This document shows positions 1 through 12,100 of a stretch of DNA of 64,000 nucleotides, piece by piece. The notes under the pieces are model-generated. The model made no database searches and had not been told where the DNA came from. It was given only the letters and a program-made list of their open reading frames with translations. The stretch covers positions 62,001 through 126,000 of the forward strand of contig JAXGGA010001636.1 of assembly GCA_038373865.1 (NCBI GenBank), written 5' to 3'. Each line of letters opens with the position of its first letter. Positions within the stretch are counted from its first letter, which is position 1. The stretch is from Uloborus plumipes. Lineage: Eukaryota > Arthropoda > Arachnida > Araneae > Uloboridae. A program made the translations under genes and the position numbers.

Positions 1-445
1 CAGCTTTAGCCGAGTCGATGAACACTGGGGTGGGCTGAAATGGGTCAATTTTTTTTTTTTTTGGAAAGCCATTTTTGGATAGCACGCAAAAGTTGCTCTA
101 TGAGATAGTTGGAACTCACAAAATTATTCTTGAAAATTAAAAAATATCTAGCCGACCTATTTTAATCCTGAAAAACAGAAAAATAAGAGAAAAAGATGCA
201 TTTTTTGTTGAAAGAAAATTTAAATAAATTCCAAATACTTCGCTGGAATTTAATGATAATGTTACATAATGAGTCAGAAAATGTCCCTTAATTGTTTTAT
301 TGATTTCGGTAGATATTCAACCGCTGTTGTCTAGCATAAAAAATTGGGGGAAAATGAATTAAAAATCAGTGCGGAAATTTTTTTTCAAAATCAATTCATT
401 ACTTAAGCAAATACACCCACAGCTCGGTCAAATACAGCCACAGCT
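1..445. other. Left edge, no gene seen
   Basis: AT-rich sequence with a poly-T run and no supportable exon. It ends at the first foldback element. Confidence 0.5.
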
Positions 446-459
446 AGGTACTAACACCC

Positions 460-701
460 CGAGACTGCAGTTTCGTCCTCATTCTGGACTCCTTCAGTCA
501 TGAATAGCCAATGACCGAACTGGAGGCAAATACCCTCTTATTGTAGCCAAGATAGCCAACAAACCATCTTACCAGTTTGTTACTTTTTATCTACTAGTTT
601 GTTGGCTATCTTGGCTACAATAAGAGGATATTTGCCTCCAGCTCGGTCATTGGATATTCATGACTGAAGGAGTCCAGAATGAGGACGAAACTGCAGTCTC
701 A
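460..701. repeat. Foldback repeat 1
   Basis: Left arm from 460 (GAGACTGCAGTTTCGTCCTC) is the reverse complement of the right arm ending at 701, with about 110 bp per arm and a short AT-rich loop. The word GACTGCAGTTT recurs at about 913 and, inverted, at about 1803. Confidence 0.8.
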
Positions 702-722
702 GTATTTGCTTCAGTTCTGCCA

Positions 723-865
723 TAGCCCTGGCTTATGGGCGGTAACTCATTGCATATAATTCATCATTTGATTAAATAGTACTAATAATCATAGTAATTA
801 TTCGATTAGTATGCAATAATATATCATATAAAGCAGTAAGTAACCGCCCCTAAGCCAGAGGGCTA
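723..865. repeat. Foldback repeat 2
   Basis: Terminal inverted repeats TAGCCCTGGCTTATGGGCGG and its imperfect complement near 840-865 flank an AT-rich centre. It abuts foldback 1. Confidence 0.7.
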
Positions 866-879
866 AGGAAGAAACATGC

Positions 880-1840
880 AATACACCACCAACTCGTTTC
901 TTTCATCCATGGACTGCAGTTTTGTGCTCTTAGGCACTCGTCAGCATGGACTGGGAAGTGAAAGAGCGGGAGGCAGAAATCCTCTTATAGAGCAAAGAGG
1001 ACCAACAACCGAACTCTGCCTAAAAGTTTACGAGTTGTACCGTACCAAAGTGCAATTGCTCACTGGTTTTCCAATTTCACATTGTAACGAGTCCGTAGCA
1101 CCTTCAACTTTCTTCAAATGAGCATTCCAATCTTGAGGAAGTAACTATAAATTTATTTACGAGTATGTACACTATTTACAATAAAGCAGGAACCAATTGC
1201 TAAACATCCAGCAATTAGGTAGCAAACAGTACACTGTACTCTCAACAGTAACTCAGCACCACGTATCAAACGTGAACAGTAATTGAGCAATTACAAAAGC
1301 AAAAACAACCATTCGCCAAGCGAACGAAAACGAGCATCTCAGAAATCCCATCTGAGAAAAACTGACTGACTGTGTTCAAGGCCAGCTATTTATACTCGAG
1401 AACGAAATTACGACAATACTCTAGTAAAATCTGGAGTATTCTGTCCATTCACAAACGTAAACAATTCATTCAAGAAAACGCTAGAAATAAAAAGAAAAAA
1501 ACCACTCCGAGCGAAAATGTCTTCATGCTTATCAAAGTTAGGGCAAGTGTAAAAACTACAAAGTGTTTCAGGGCCGGTATACAGATGATAAAAGTGATAT
1601 CTTCAGATACATTTGCAACATGTCGCCAGATAAAACCAAAACTAATGAAAATAAAGCAAGGCAGGAAAAACCACAACTATTTACAAGATTTGTAACAATA
1701 TTAACTACCAGTTTTTGTTGGCTCCCTTTGCTTCTATAACAGGATTGCCGCCTAAAGCTCGTTTGATTCCTCTTCCATGCTGATGAGTGCCATAAAGCAC
1801 GAAACTGCAGTCCGTGGATGGAATGAACAAGTTAGTGGCA
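880..1840. repeat. Larger inverted pair around GGACTGCAGTTT
   Basis: The segment at about 895-960 (CATCCATGGACTGCAGTTT, then GGCACTCGTCAGCATGG) is inverted at about 1760-1825. The interior is moderately complex with no supportable gene. Confidence 0.55.
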
Positions 1841-1932
1841 AGTATCGTATATTTTCTGAAATGAGCTGAAGGGAGAAATTAACCCATTTATGCCCAAGTT
1901 TTTTTAGCAATTTTTTTTCAATTTTTATCTGC

Positions 1933-2170
1933 TTAACCTTTAGGAACCAGGCGGTACACATGCTGTACCGTAACTCTTTTTTTTTTAGAGGACGGGGTTG
2001 AGATTTTCACTCGAACCCTTTGGAGCCGGGGATTTTTTCAAGGTTTCATACGTCTGGTACGACAGTTTATATCTTCTCTTTTCAGAGGAAAAGAAATCCG
2101 TGGTTCAACTGTCGTACTGCCTGGGTCGAAAGAAAAATTTCTAAAAAACAGCCCGGATCCAAAAGGTTAA
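1933..2170. mobile_element. Nested TTAA MITE
   Basis: Begins TTAACCTTTAGGAACC and ends CCAAAAGGTTAA. The sister copy near 44080 has a single TTAA at the same point, so this is a clean TTAA insertion. A related degraded copy lies at about 9590-9800. Confidence 0.8.
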
Positions 2171-2370
2171 AACTCTTACTTGGAATTATTTACATACATT
2201 TTAGGCTTGAAATAGTTCTCCGTTGAAATATTTACTAAGTCATTTAACGCCATGCTTGTGGGATATTTTGTAGATATGTGAGCAAAATACGACCTCACTT
2301 GACTCTTTACTTGTGCAAACTAACACTACAGAAGGAATCTTTAATCTATTTCAAGCAAATCATTTTGAAA

Positions 2371-2541
2371 CGGGGACGTCATTTCAAGTCTTTCCAGGGG
2401 GAGGGGGACAAAGGGTAAAAACACAATACAATTTCATCAGAAAACAACAAAAACCACGCCGACTTATACGTAAATACATTGATTTCTAAAAGCCAGGGGG
2501 GGGGGGATTGACCCCCCCTGCCCCCCTAAATGACGGGTCTG
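2371..2541. mobile_element. hAT MITE, CAGGGCCGTCATTT family, copy 1
   Basis: Flanked by 8-bp duplications TTTTGAAA (2363-2370 and 2542-2549). Ends CGGGGACGTCATTT and AAATGACGGGTCTG. Internal poly-G/poly-C tracts. Other copies at 27232-27412 and 59115-59902. Confidence 0.8.
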
Positions 2542-2841
2542 TTTTGAAATAGTTCAATTTTATGAAAAATAAGTTCGCAAAGAAACTTACTTTCTGTGGC
2601 TACCCATGCCGGATCGTTGCCTGACTGATTTGTCTGAAAATAGCTGTCAATAATTAAACTCTGATGTCCAACAAGTGGAAAGTCTGATGTCCAACTAGTG
2701 GCTCTAACTGGTTTTCTCAAGAAGGACTACTTAGCTTGTGAAAAACAGCTTTAGTAGAATGATATACCCATTGCAGGTTTCTGTATGCAGTAACTAACGA
2801 GTGTCTCGTTTTTAGGCTACTGGGCACAAATGGGTTAAAAC

Positions 2842-3672
2842 CAGTGGTTGGAAAAACTACATATTTTTCGTAGCGAACTACAACTATAACTACTTTCTTA
2901 TAAAAGTAGTTAACTACAGCTACAACTACTTTTTTTTTAATGTAGCGAGCTACACTACTTTTGAAATGTAGTTCCTACTTTGCTACTTTCTAAAAAATAA
3001 ATAAATAAAAAGAATACACCGTTTGAGGATCGACCGAAAAAATTCGAAAAGTGGTTTAGATTAAAAAATTACCTTATTCAAATATGGAATAGAAATAGGA
3101 ATTGTCTTTGAATTTATTTGTTACTTTTGCTTTTTGATCCTTTTTTTTTTTTTTTTTTGCTAAAATTTGCTCTTTTTGGATTTTTAAAAAAAATTTTACG
3201 AATATTCGCCACAAGAACCACCTTGTTTTTTTTCCTTCGTTCTCTTTTTTTAAAATTTTTTTCATTTATTTATTTTTTAATTTAAAAGTAGTTTTCAGAA
3301 ATCGCTACAAACTACTACTTTTTTGCATCGTGCTACTCACTACTCTACTTTTTTTTAAAAGTAGTGCGCTACGCTACAAACTACTAAAAAATGTAGCTAC
3401 TACAGTACCGTAAAGTCAGGTTACTTGGACCCTAAGGGGTTACTTGAGCCCATTACAGTAGAATGATAAATCTAGGTTTGGTACTTATTAGTTGAAGACT
3501 TGCACGTAGTTCCTCGTTTCTCCTCTAGGTAGAAGCACTCTGCAGTCTCCAACGCTAGTACCAAACCCAGATTTTATCATTTTACTGTGGGCTCAAGTAA
3601 CCTCCTCGTGGGTCCAAGTAACCCGACTTTACGGTAGTTTCGCTACTTGTAGCGCGCTACTTCCGACCACTG
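2842..3672. mobile_element. hAT element, CAGTGGTTGG family, copy 1
   Basis: Starts CAGTGGTTGGAAAAACTAC and ends GTAGCGCGCTACTTCCGACC ACTG. Exact 8-bp target duplication GTTAAAAC (2834-2841 and 3673-3680), the hAT hallmark. It is inserted in the right border of the TTAA MITE and ends 37 bp from the ASB3-like exon 6 donor. No transposase. A TA-flanked MITE is nested at 3408-3634. Confidence 0.88.
3408..3634. mobile_element. TA-flanked MITE nested in hAT
   Basis: Terminal inverted repeats CCGTAAAGTCAGGTTACTTG and complement, flanked by TA. The sister hAT copy (about 43617) reads straight across with one TA, confirming a TA target. Partial relatives flank the palindrome at about 5374-5410 and 6200-6280. 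Confidence 0.85.
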
Positions 3673-3709
3673 GTTAAAACTGACAAAAAGTCAAAACCAC
3701 ACCAATCAC

Positions 3710-3930
3710 CTCTCAAGAGCGGATGGTAGGTATTGAAGCCGACGGGATTGCAACTGGCGCCTGCTTTGAGAAGGACGGCGATTGCAATCTCGTTCCTTTT
3801 CAAGATGGCGAAGGAGAGGGCCGTCTCCCGATCCGGCACGTAGGGCAGGTTGGGGAAACCGGGGAGCTCGCAGCGGTTGAGGCTGTCGGGAGAGAAACCG
3901 GCGGCCAGCAGGGCCTTCAGGCACTCGTGG
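3710..3930 (-). CDS. ASB3: ASB3-like coding exon 6
   Basis: Acceptor cccgacag, donor GAGAG|gtgatt. It encodes SHECLKALLAAGFSPDSLNR through the LKRNEIAIAVLLKAGASCNP ankyrin and leaves one base in phase 1. No following exon was found in the window. Confidence 0.84.
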
Positions 3931-6061
3931 CTGTCGGGAAAGAGCGAAGAGAATCGGGTACCGTAAATCAGGTTTAGGCAGGGATTCAAGTGAAACACCA
4001 TTGCAATCGCTACTGGAAGTGAATTACATTATCATCAACTTAACTTGGCACTGACGTCACTACGGGTGGAGCCAATAAGAGCTCACAAGCAGTCAGCGAT
4101 CTCCTCTTATTCGCCAAGTAGGCTGTGACGTTTTATCTAGCTCGTTTTTCATAGGCAAACGTCAAGCTGACGTCACGATGTTTTTATTAAGAAACGTTCT
4201 AATGTAATTCATTTCCAGTAGCGATTGTAATTTGAGATCGCCTGTTTCACTTGAATTCCTGCCTTACTCAAACCCAATTTTAGCAATCTTCCACATAACT
4301 CCTTATTTGGGTCATTCCATGGAAATTGTTACAAATCAATGTCTGAAACTCTTTACTTAAGATTATCAATTTAAATAAATTCCACCAACTAATCATATAT
4401 TTTTTTTTTGTTGTTGAGTTTCCATTTATTTGTGTATAATGAAGTGTAAATAACGAGTACATGACTCACTTATGAAAGGATTTCAAGTATTTTGATCACT
4501 TTGTGTAATAGAGTGGACAAATAAGCCTTTAAAAATATCTGTATAATCACAAAGAAAAGTTAGAATCACAGCACAAGCATAAAGTGGAATAAACAGCCTA
4601 AAACTGTAAGTCTGTCTGCAACTTCAAGAAAAAATCTGTTTTTTTTTTCATCATGAAATTGGCTCTAACGGAGTGGACATCTAACAGTTCAAATGAACTA
4701 TCATAAGAAAAGAATAAGGCTCACCCTGGTTGTTGACGATATAATTCAATGTAGCAAGCTCATCACGGCAGTTATACCACTTTTTTTTTTTATAAATATA
4801 TCAGATTGAACGCAATTGTTTGTTTCATTTCCAAAAGGCTTGTAACAGAGTGGACAATTCGAAACTTAGAAAGTCTAAGGACATCGATAAATAATAGTGT
4901 TTTTTGGGGAAATTTTTTTGATTTGGGTAATAATCTGCAGAAATGGTGTCAGAAGCATCTCTTGTGCAGTGCAGTATCATTTATTTTGTTGTTACATTTC
5001 AGTTTAATTTTAAATCACATTCTAAGGTCTAGCAATTTGAAGCTGGGACACGTCATTTTCTCCTTCGTCTGACAAGGATAATTATTTTTGTGTCCTTTCC
5101 AAATGGATTATACCTAATCAATTGATTCTTGTTGGCATAAAATTAAATGGAGAACCAATAAAAAATACACTTAATAGGTGGTAGTTATTAAAACTGATTT
5201 TAAAAAATTCTAAACTCTCGGACAAGCTTTGTACCATTTTCGTCGGAATGACCCATTTCTATTACTAAATATTGTGTTATAATATCAATCAATGCTTATA
5301 ATTATTAAAGCACGTAACCTTTAAATTTGATTTATTTCATTTACTAAATTTCTGATTTTTTTTTTTTTTTGAAGGGTTCAAGTAGCCCTTAGGTTGGGTT
5401 ACTTGGACCCAGGTTTAGTTTTCCTATTATAAAGCATTACTAGCATGTGTTGGGTTTATGTAGGACATGATATGTGAAAAAATACAATAGGGTAATTCCA
5501 TTGTGACTAACATAACATTTAGAGTAAATTTTTAATCTTTCTTTCTGTATGTGAGCCTTATTTTTGTCACAATACCAAAAGCAAGGTGTTATTCTTCTCC
5601 GCATAGATGAATTGTTTAAGTTAATATACAAAAAGAATAATATTAATTTCATTTTTGGCAGTTAGAGGACATTTTGATCAACGTGACTAACATAACAGAT
5701 CTGTTTCAAATCTGTTATGTTAGTCACGTTGATCAAAATGTCCTCTAACTGCCAAAAATGAAATTAATATTATTCTTTTTGTATATTAACTTAAACAACT
5801 CATCTATGCGGAGAAGAATAACACCTTGTTTTTGGTATTGTGACAAAAATAAGGCTCACACACAGAAAGAAAGATTAAAAATTTACTCTAAATGTTATGT
5901 TAGTCACAATGGAATTACCCAATACAATAAATGAAGAAATATATTTTTACAAACATTATAATTGCGAAAAACATGAATTTAGATATAAATTCTTTATCTA
6001 AACATTTTCTTTGATTGATTGAACTGAAAATAGCCCCCTTTTTAACATTTTCGGAGGATAA

Positions 6062-6125
<64 letters not shown>

Positions 6126-9100
6126 CCCACTTATAATGAAGAATGTCTTTTACTTCTGGCCATTTCCAACCTTTTAGAGTGCACTGCATGCAGTCAACAA
6201 GTACCAAACCCAGATTTTAACATTTTGATGTAATTGGCTCAGGTTCAACCCCCTAGGGTTCAAGTAACCCTTATTCACGGTATGGAAAAAAAATCACACA
6301 CATGATTTTTCGATTTTATATGAGTTGGGAAACAATTAGAAAATTTCTAGTTGTGTGTGTGTGAGTACATTCTTTATGCTCAACTTTGTTTCAAGATAGA
6401 AATCGGGGCTGCACAGAAAAAAAATTCACCAAAATTTCTTTCCGAATTGACCCCCGATTAGATGAATTTTCCAGAGTGTAATATCCCCTAAACCAAGTTA
6501 TCCATAAAAATACAACAATAAAAAAAGAAACTCTGGTATGGGTCCCACACTACTTACTTTTATGTGTAAATTCTTTGTAGTGCCTTAGTGTTAAAATAGT
6601 GCTAGGAGTGAGCAAGATAGCAATTTGAACATTTACACCCCTAGTTTGCCACGAAACAATTAAAACAAATGTTTTACAATGATTCATTTTCTAAATATCG
6701 CCGATTTTAACATCATTCAGTGGATTTTTCATGAAATATCGCCAATAGCGCCAAATTGAACCCAAATTCAAAAAATATTTTTTTCGCCAACTTGGCGATA
6801 TGTCGCCAAGTTGGCGTCAAACACTTGGCGACCAAAAGCTTGGCGACATATCGCCAAGTGGTCGCGCCAATTCATATCACTTGAGTCTGCATTGAAATTA
6901 ACACTGATTTACCCCAAAAAAGGGGTAAAACACCCCCTTGAGAACATTCAAATGCAACCACAAGGGGAGGTGCACAACTAGACCATCCTCAGAGCCTACA
7001 TACCAAGCCAGAAGCTTCTATGGCATTTAGTTTTTGAGTTATGCGACCCACATACGCACATACAGACGTCACGAGAAAACTCGTCGTAATTAACTCGGGA
7101 GTGGTTGAAAATGTTTTTTCGGCTGGTTATATGTTGGCAGGTACATATGCACGTGCTGACAGGTCGAAAAAACGACTCAACATTCATTTAGGGGTGAGCA
7201 AAATCAAAATTTAGACCCAAATTTAAGTTACTTTTTTTTTTCGCGATCACAATACTTCCTTTACTACGTAAAAGGAAGTAAAAAAGAAGTACAGGTTATT
7301 TATTACCTCTCCCACTCGACAGCTAGGTGCAGGGGACAGATCATGTCAGAATGAACCCAGGTGCGAGGGGTGTTGGGGTGGAAATAAGAGATGAGTGCAG
7401 TCACATCCATCTTTGACAACAGAATATCCAAGCACCTGATCGAATGGAGAATTAATTAAAACACAACAGAGCATTAAAAAACATATTTTGCAATGTCAGT
7501 CATTCCATGTCTCTTTTTCAAGTTGAAAAACTATAGAATTACTGCTGAAGCTGAGAGCTCTTTGTTTTGGTTCGAGCATTCATTCAATGTGTTTAGTTAC
7601 ACTTTTGGTTCAATAGCTAAAGCAAACTTAATTAAAACTTTTGTGGTATCCTAGGTTGTTTAAAAGTAAATACAAATTTAAAAATAAAAAATATATATTT
7701 TAAAAATTCTAATCAATATTTTAATTTAAAAATACAATGATACAAACACTTATTGTTTCACACAATGAAATACTACTCGTAGAAACTAATGTGAGAGTTT
7801 GCTTTTAAATAATTTATTTCAAAGCAAAAATAATTATTAATGTTATTTATTTTCAAATATTTATGCCACGAGAAATTATTCGTTTCTTTCCCTAGTAACA
7901 TACAATAATATTTGTAATGCAACTATGCTTAATTACTTATTCATTTCGTTGAATTTTATTATTTTTAACTGCAAAAAAATGGCCCAATAAGAGTCATACC
8001 GAAGCATAATCAACATTCTATTTGTACGATTGTCAGATTTAATATTAAACTGTTATTTTATTTTAAATTTATGATTAAGTTGAAAATATTTTGCCATTAA
8101 TAAATATTGCAATATAATTATGAATTTATGAATTATGTAACAACACTACAGCATCATAGCAGCCATTTAATACACCAAACACATGGATTTTTATTTTATC
8201 AATGTCTTTTAGCCTCCCATACGTTTTACAAAAAAGTGGACAAAATAACCACCCTGCTTTTAGTGTAATGTCAAATTTCATTGGAAATAAATTATAGTTA
8301 AAAAAAACCTTAAAAACATGCTTGTAGAGTTAATAAAGCTTAAAAGTTTTAAAAAATTCTTAACATAAGAATGAAATGACTGACAAGAAAATGAGAGCCA
8401 TGGTTCTAAAAGCATGGATATCAACTGTCATCATTTCAGGGGTGACTGTGAGCTCATGAAAAAATACCTGAAATTTTTGAAGAGAAAATGTGTGTGTGTG
8501 AAAGGGGGGGGGGGGGGTACTTTTTTCAAAAAACCAAGGCCCCTATTATTTAAGCACACCTTATTTTATAATTACACTTATTTAATAATAAATTGCCTTT
8601 CATAAATAAACAAGACCATTTTTGTTCGATGAATATTATTAGTAATTATCGGAAATTCACCAAAAATTCGAAAAATAAAAAATACCGATGGTGGGAAGAC
8701 AAAAGCATAATTAAAAATATTTTATTTCCGGTATTTTCGAACATGAAAATACCCGAATCCTTCATGAAAATACCGGAAATCCGGTAAAATACCGAAGCAC
8801 AATCACCCCTGTCATTTTTCACGAGTTTCATTCCGAAATGCAGAGTTAGTTAAAAAATGTCATATTGCTTTTAGAACAGTGACACTCATTTTCTCGTCAG
8901 TCATTTTATTCTTACGTTAAGAGAATTATTTTTTACTTTTCAGTTTGATTAACATTTTGGATCTGGGCTATTCGTATAGAAATTTTCCTGAACCGCAGGT
9001 CCCTTTTCCTCTGAAAACCGGAAGATGCAACAGCAAGCACTTAGTTTGGTTGAATACAAAGCCGCATGGGTGCTACTCTAAAAATTAAGAAAGACTGAAA

Positions 9101-12100
9101 AGTACTTGGCATCATTTTGCTACACAAACATGTTAGAGCGTAATATGTCTGTAGTTTAATGCACAAATATGTTGCATTTTTATGTTGTAATTAACTATCT
9201 AATAAAACCAAATCGCAAAATTAAGTAAAATCTAAACTTTCAGAATAGTTTTTTCAAAAAGATTTTTTGGAAGAAAACGCGATAAAGAAAAAATTACTGT
9301 ATTAGTTACTGAAGAAAAAAAAGCTTTGAATTCACGCTAAAAGATTCTTGACAATAAAAAGTTTCTGGTAAGAGATTCTTCGCTAAAAAATAACTCTGGA
9401 AAAAACAGCTTTAAAATAATTTTCTGGATTAATGTAGCTATGATTGAAATAATTGAATTACTAGTTTTCAAGGTGCAACTAGAGAGAAAGTTATTAAGCA
9501 GTTGCTTGGTTTTTTTTTTTTTTTTTTTTTTTGAAAAATCTAAATGAGATATTTTTTAAAGCTTCATTTCATTTTTTCCCAAAACAAATTTCCAAAGGAT
9601 ACGACATTTTACAGAATACGGAATTCTGTCCGTCAGACGGAAGTGTGGCAGCCATGCAAAGCCGTAATCCTTCAGTAAGGGGGTATGAAATCTTGGTAAA
9701 AATCCCCTGCTTCAAAGGGTGAAGCAAAGATTTCAACCCTGTCCTCAAAGGTAAAAAGACTTGCGGTACAGCATGTGTACCACCCGGTTCTTAAAGGTTA
9801 AATTTAAAAGCATGTTTTTCAGATTTTTTAAAAACCATAATTTATTTTTCGCTTTTTGGTTCGACAGAGAGTGCCGAAATATAAAGTCGTGCTGAAAAAT
9901 TTTCAAAAGATAAAAGTCAAATTCTTATATATACTTAATTCTATAATTAATACTAAAGGCTAAACTATATTACATGATACTCAATGGTTTTGAAAATAAG
10001 CTAGATTTTAGATATACACGCTTGTTATGATGTCACATGTTATATTCACCCAATCCAATATGCTATAGTTTAGCCTTCAGTATAAATTATCGCATTAAGT
10101 ATATTACTTTTATATTTGTAAAGATCATAACTTTTATTTTTTGTTCAGAGTCGGTTACAAACAAGCAAATATACAGGTGAAACTAATAAAAACATGTTAG
10201 ATAATTATAGTTTAAAAAAACTAAAAAATATGCTTTTAGAATAAATCAAACTAACTTAGGTTGTATGATAATATTAAGTATAATATACTTAATACTATCA
10301 TTAATACTAAAACTTAGACTATATTTCATGATACCCTAACTGATTTATCTCTTATTTTCAAAACTATTGAAAGTCCACTAAGTTTACTTGCACTTGTAAT
10401 TCATCAATATGCAACATAGTTTAGCTTTTAGTATTAACTATAGTATAAAATATATTACTTTTATATTTGCAAAGAATATGAATTTAATCTTCTATTCAGA
10501 GTTACTATAAACAACTGAAACACTTATAATGCATCACAATGTAATAATATAGTTTGGCCTTTAGTATTAATAGTTTTAAAAACATTTCTTTTATATTTGC
10601 AAAGAGCATGAATTTTATCTTTTATGCAGAGTTATATATATATATATATATATACATACAAACAAACAAGCATACAGGTGAAACTAAGAAAAGAGTGCTA
10701 AAAAAAAGGAAAAAACTAACAGTTTATGATTTCCCTGCACGGCCATGTGCAGAGCCGTCGCATGGTCCGAAGTCTTCAGATCTGCGTTGGCCCGATATTC
10801 GGTCAGGAGTGCGACGCAGTCTGCGAATCCCTGCTGGGCGGCGATCATGAGGGGGGTCGCCCAATCTTCGGCGCCGATGTTGACGACGTCTTCCTGACCT
10901 GGAACGATGTTGGAGGGAATTACAGCAAAACATTCCATGCATTACCAATTAAATTTTAAAAAATAATAATTAATAAATAAAATAAAAAATTAAAAAAATA
11001 TATATATATTTTTTATATGAATAAATAAATAAAAAAAAGAAATAAAGAAGTGCAGTTAATTCAATGCTATTAACAGCACTTTTTTCGTTCTTTCATTATT
11101 AATTTATTTATTTGTACATATTTTTTAATCTTATTTATATATTTTTTCAATTTATTTATTGTTATTTGTTTAATTATTTTTGTTTATTATTATTTTTTCT
11201 TTTTTTATACTTATTTTAATATTTATTTATTTATTTTTATTACCTTCCTGTAAATATTTTTACTAATATATGTTTTTATTTCTCTCTTATTGAGAAAAAT
11301 TATTTTTCTCGAGTATATACCAAAATTGAATGTCTACCCATGTCTTGTTTTTCCAACAATAGATTCTTTTCGCAAGGCAAACTATTTACCTGATTTTTTA
11401 TAAAAAATATATAATATTTTATTTATCACTAGCTTTATACCCGGCGTTGCCCGGGTGCATATTAATATAAAACTTTAGCTTCTCAAAAAATTCTAATAAA
11501 AGTGTAACGCAAAACTTGTTCATAAACAACGTTCTTAGTTTCACCTTCAGGCGCAAGAATAAATAAATTTAGTCTTGATGTAGTAGTTCTCTCTTGTTGT
11601 TCTTTTAGACGAAACTGACGCTGACTCACTGTATCCGATTGTCTTGATCTAGTTGCTCTATCTCTTAGCTCTCTTAGACGATACTCACGCTGCTCATTGC
11701 TTTCTGATGCTCTAGCCGTCATATCTCTAATGTGCACCATCGCTAGTCTTCGATTTTTCTCCTCAGGACTCTCATTTTCAGGTTTTTCAGCCTTTTTTTT
11801 GCCTTAGGATGAACTTGTCCTATTGCTTTCCGTTTCTTCGGAGGCATTTTTGCAGAGTAGCTAAATATACTTACAATTCAAAAATTTATGTTTTTCTTAT
11901 TCGTTGTTTCCGAGCCTCGAGGTAGGAAGGTTGATAAATCAGAAATAAATTACTTTCTCGTTTTAAAGGTTTATCTCTATCAGTTGAAAAGAAAAAAAAA
12001 GCAGTTTAATTGTTTTTGACTTATTTCATGCTAAAATGAAATAGGTGAGCCTTGAAATGAAAATTCATTGTTTTAATTTTAATCTTTGTTGGAAAATGCT

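Larger units (their letters stand above)
1879..2838. mobile_element. TTAA-flanked MITE (piggyBac-type), copy 1
   Basis: Ends TTAACCCATTTATGCCCA and TGGGCACAAATGGGTTAA, with TTAA at both borders as piggyBac-type transposition leaves. A shorter copy at 44036-44557 lacks the two insertions present here (1933-2170 and 2371-2541), so it shows the empty sites. Confidence 0.8.

Noticed and set aside
3..3700. The missing ASB3 SOCS-box exon
   Set aside because: No minus-strand frame here matches the family; the interval is repeats, so the exon probably lies outside.
5915..6233. Open frames rich in Ile-Tyr on both strands
   Set aside because: They are translations of a (TA)n microsatellite.
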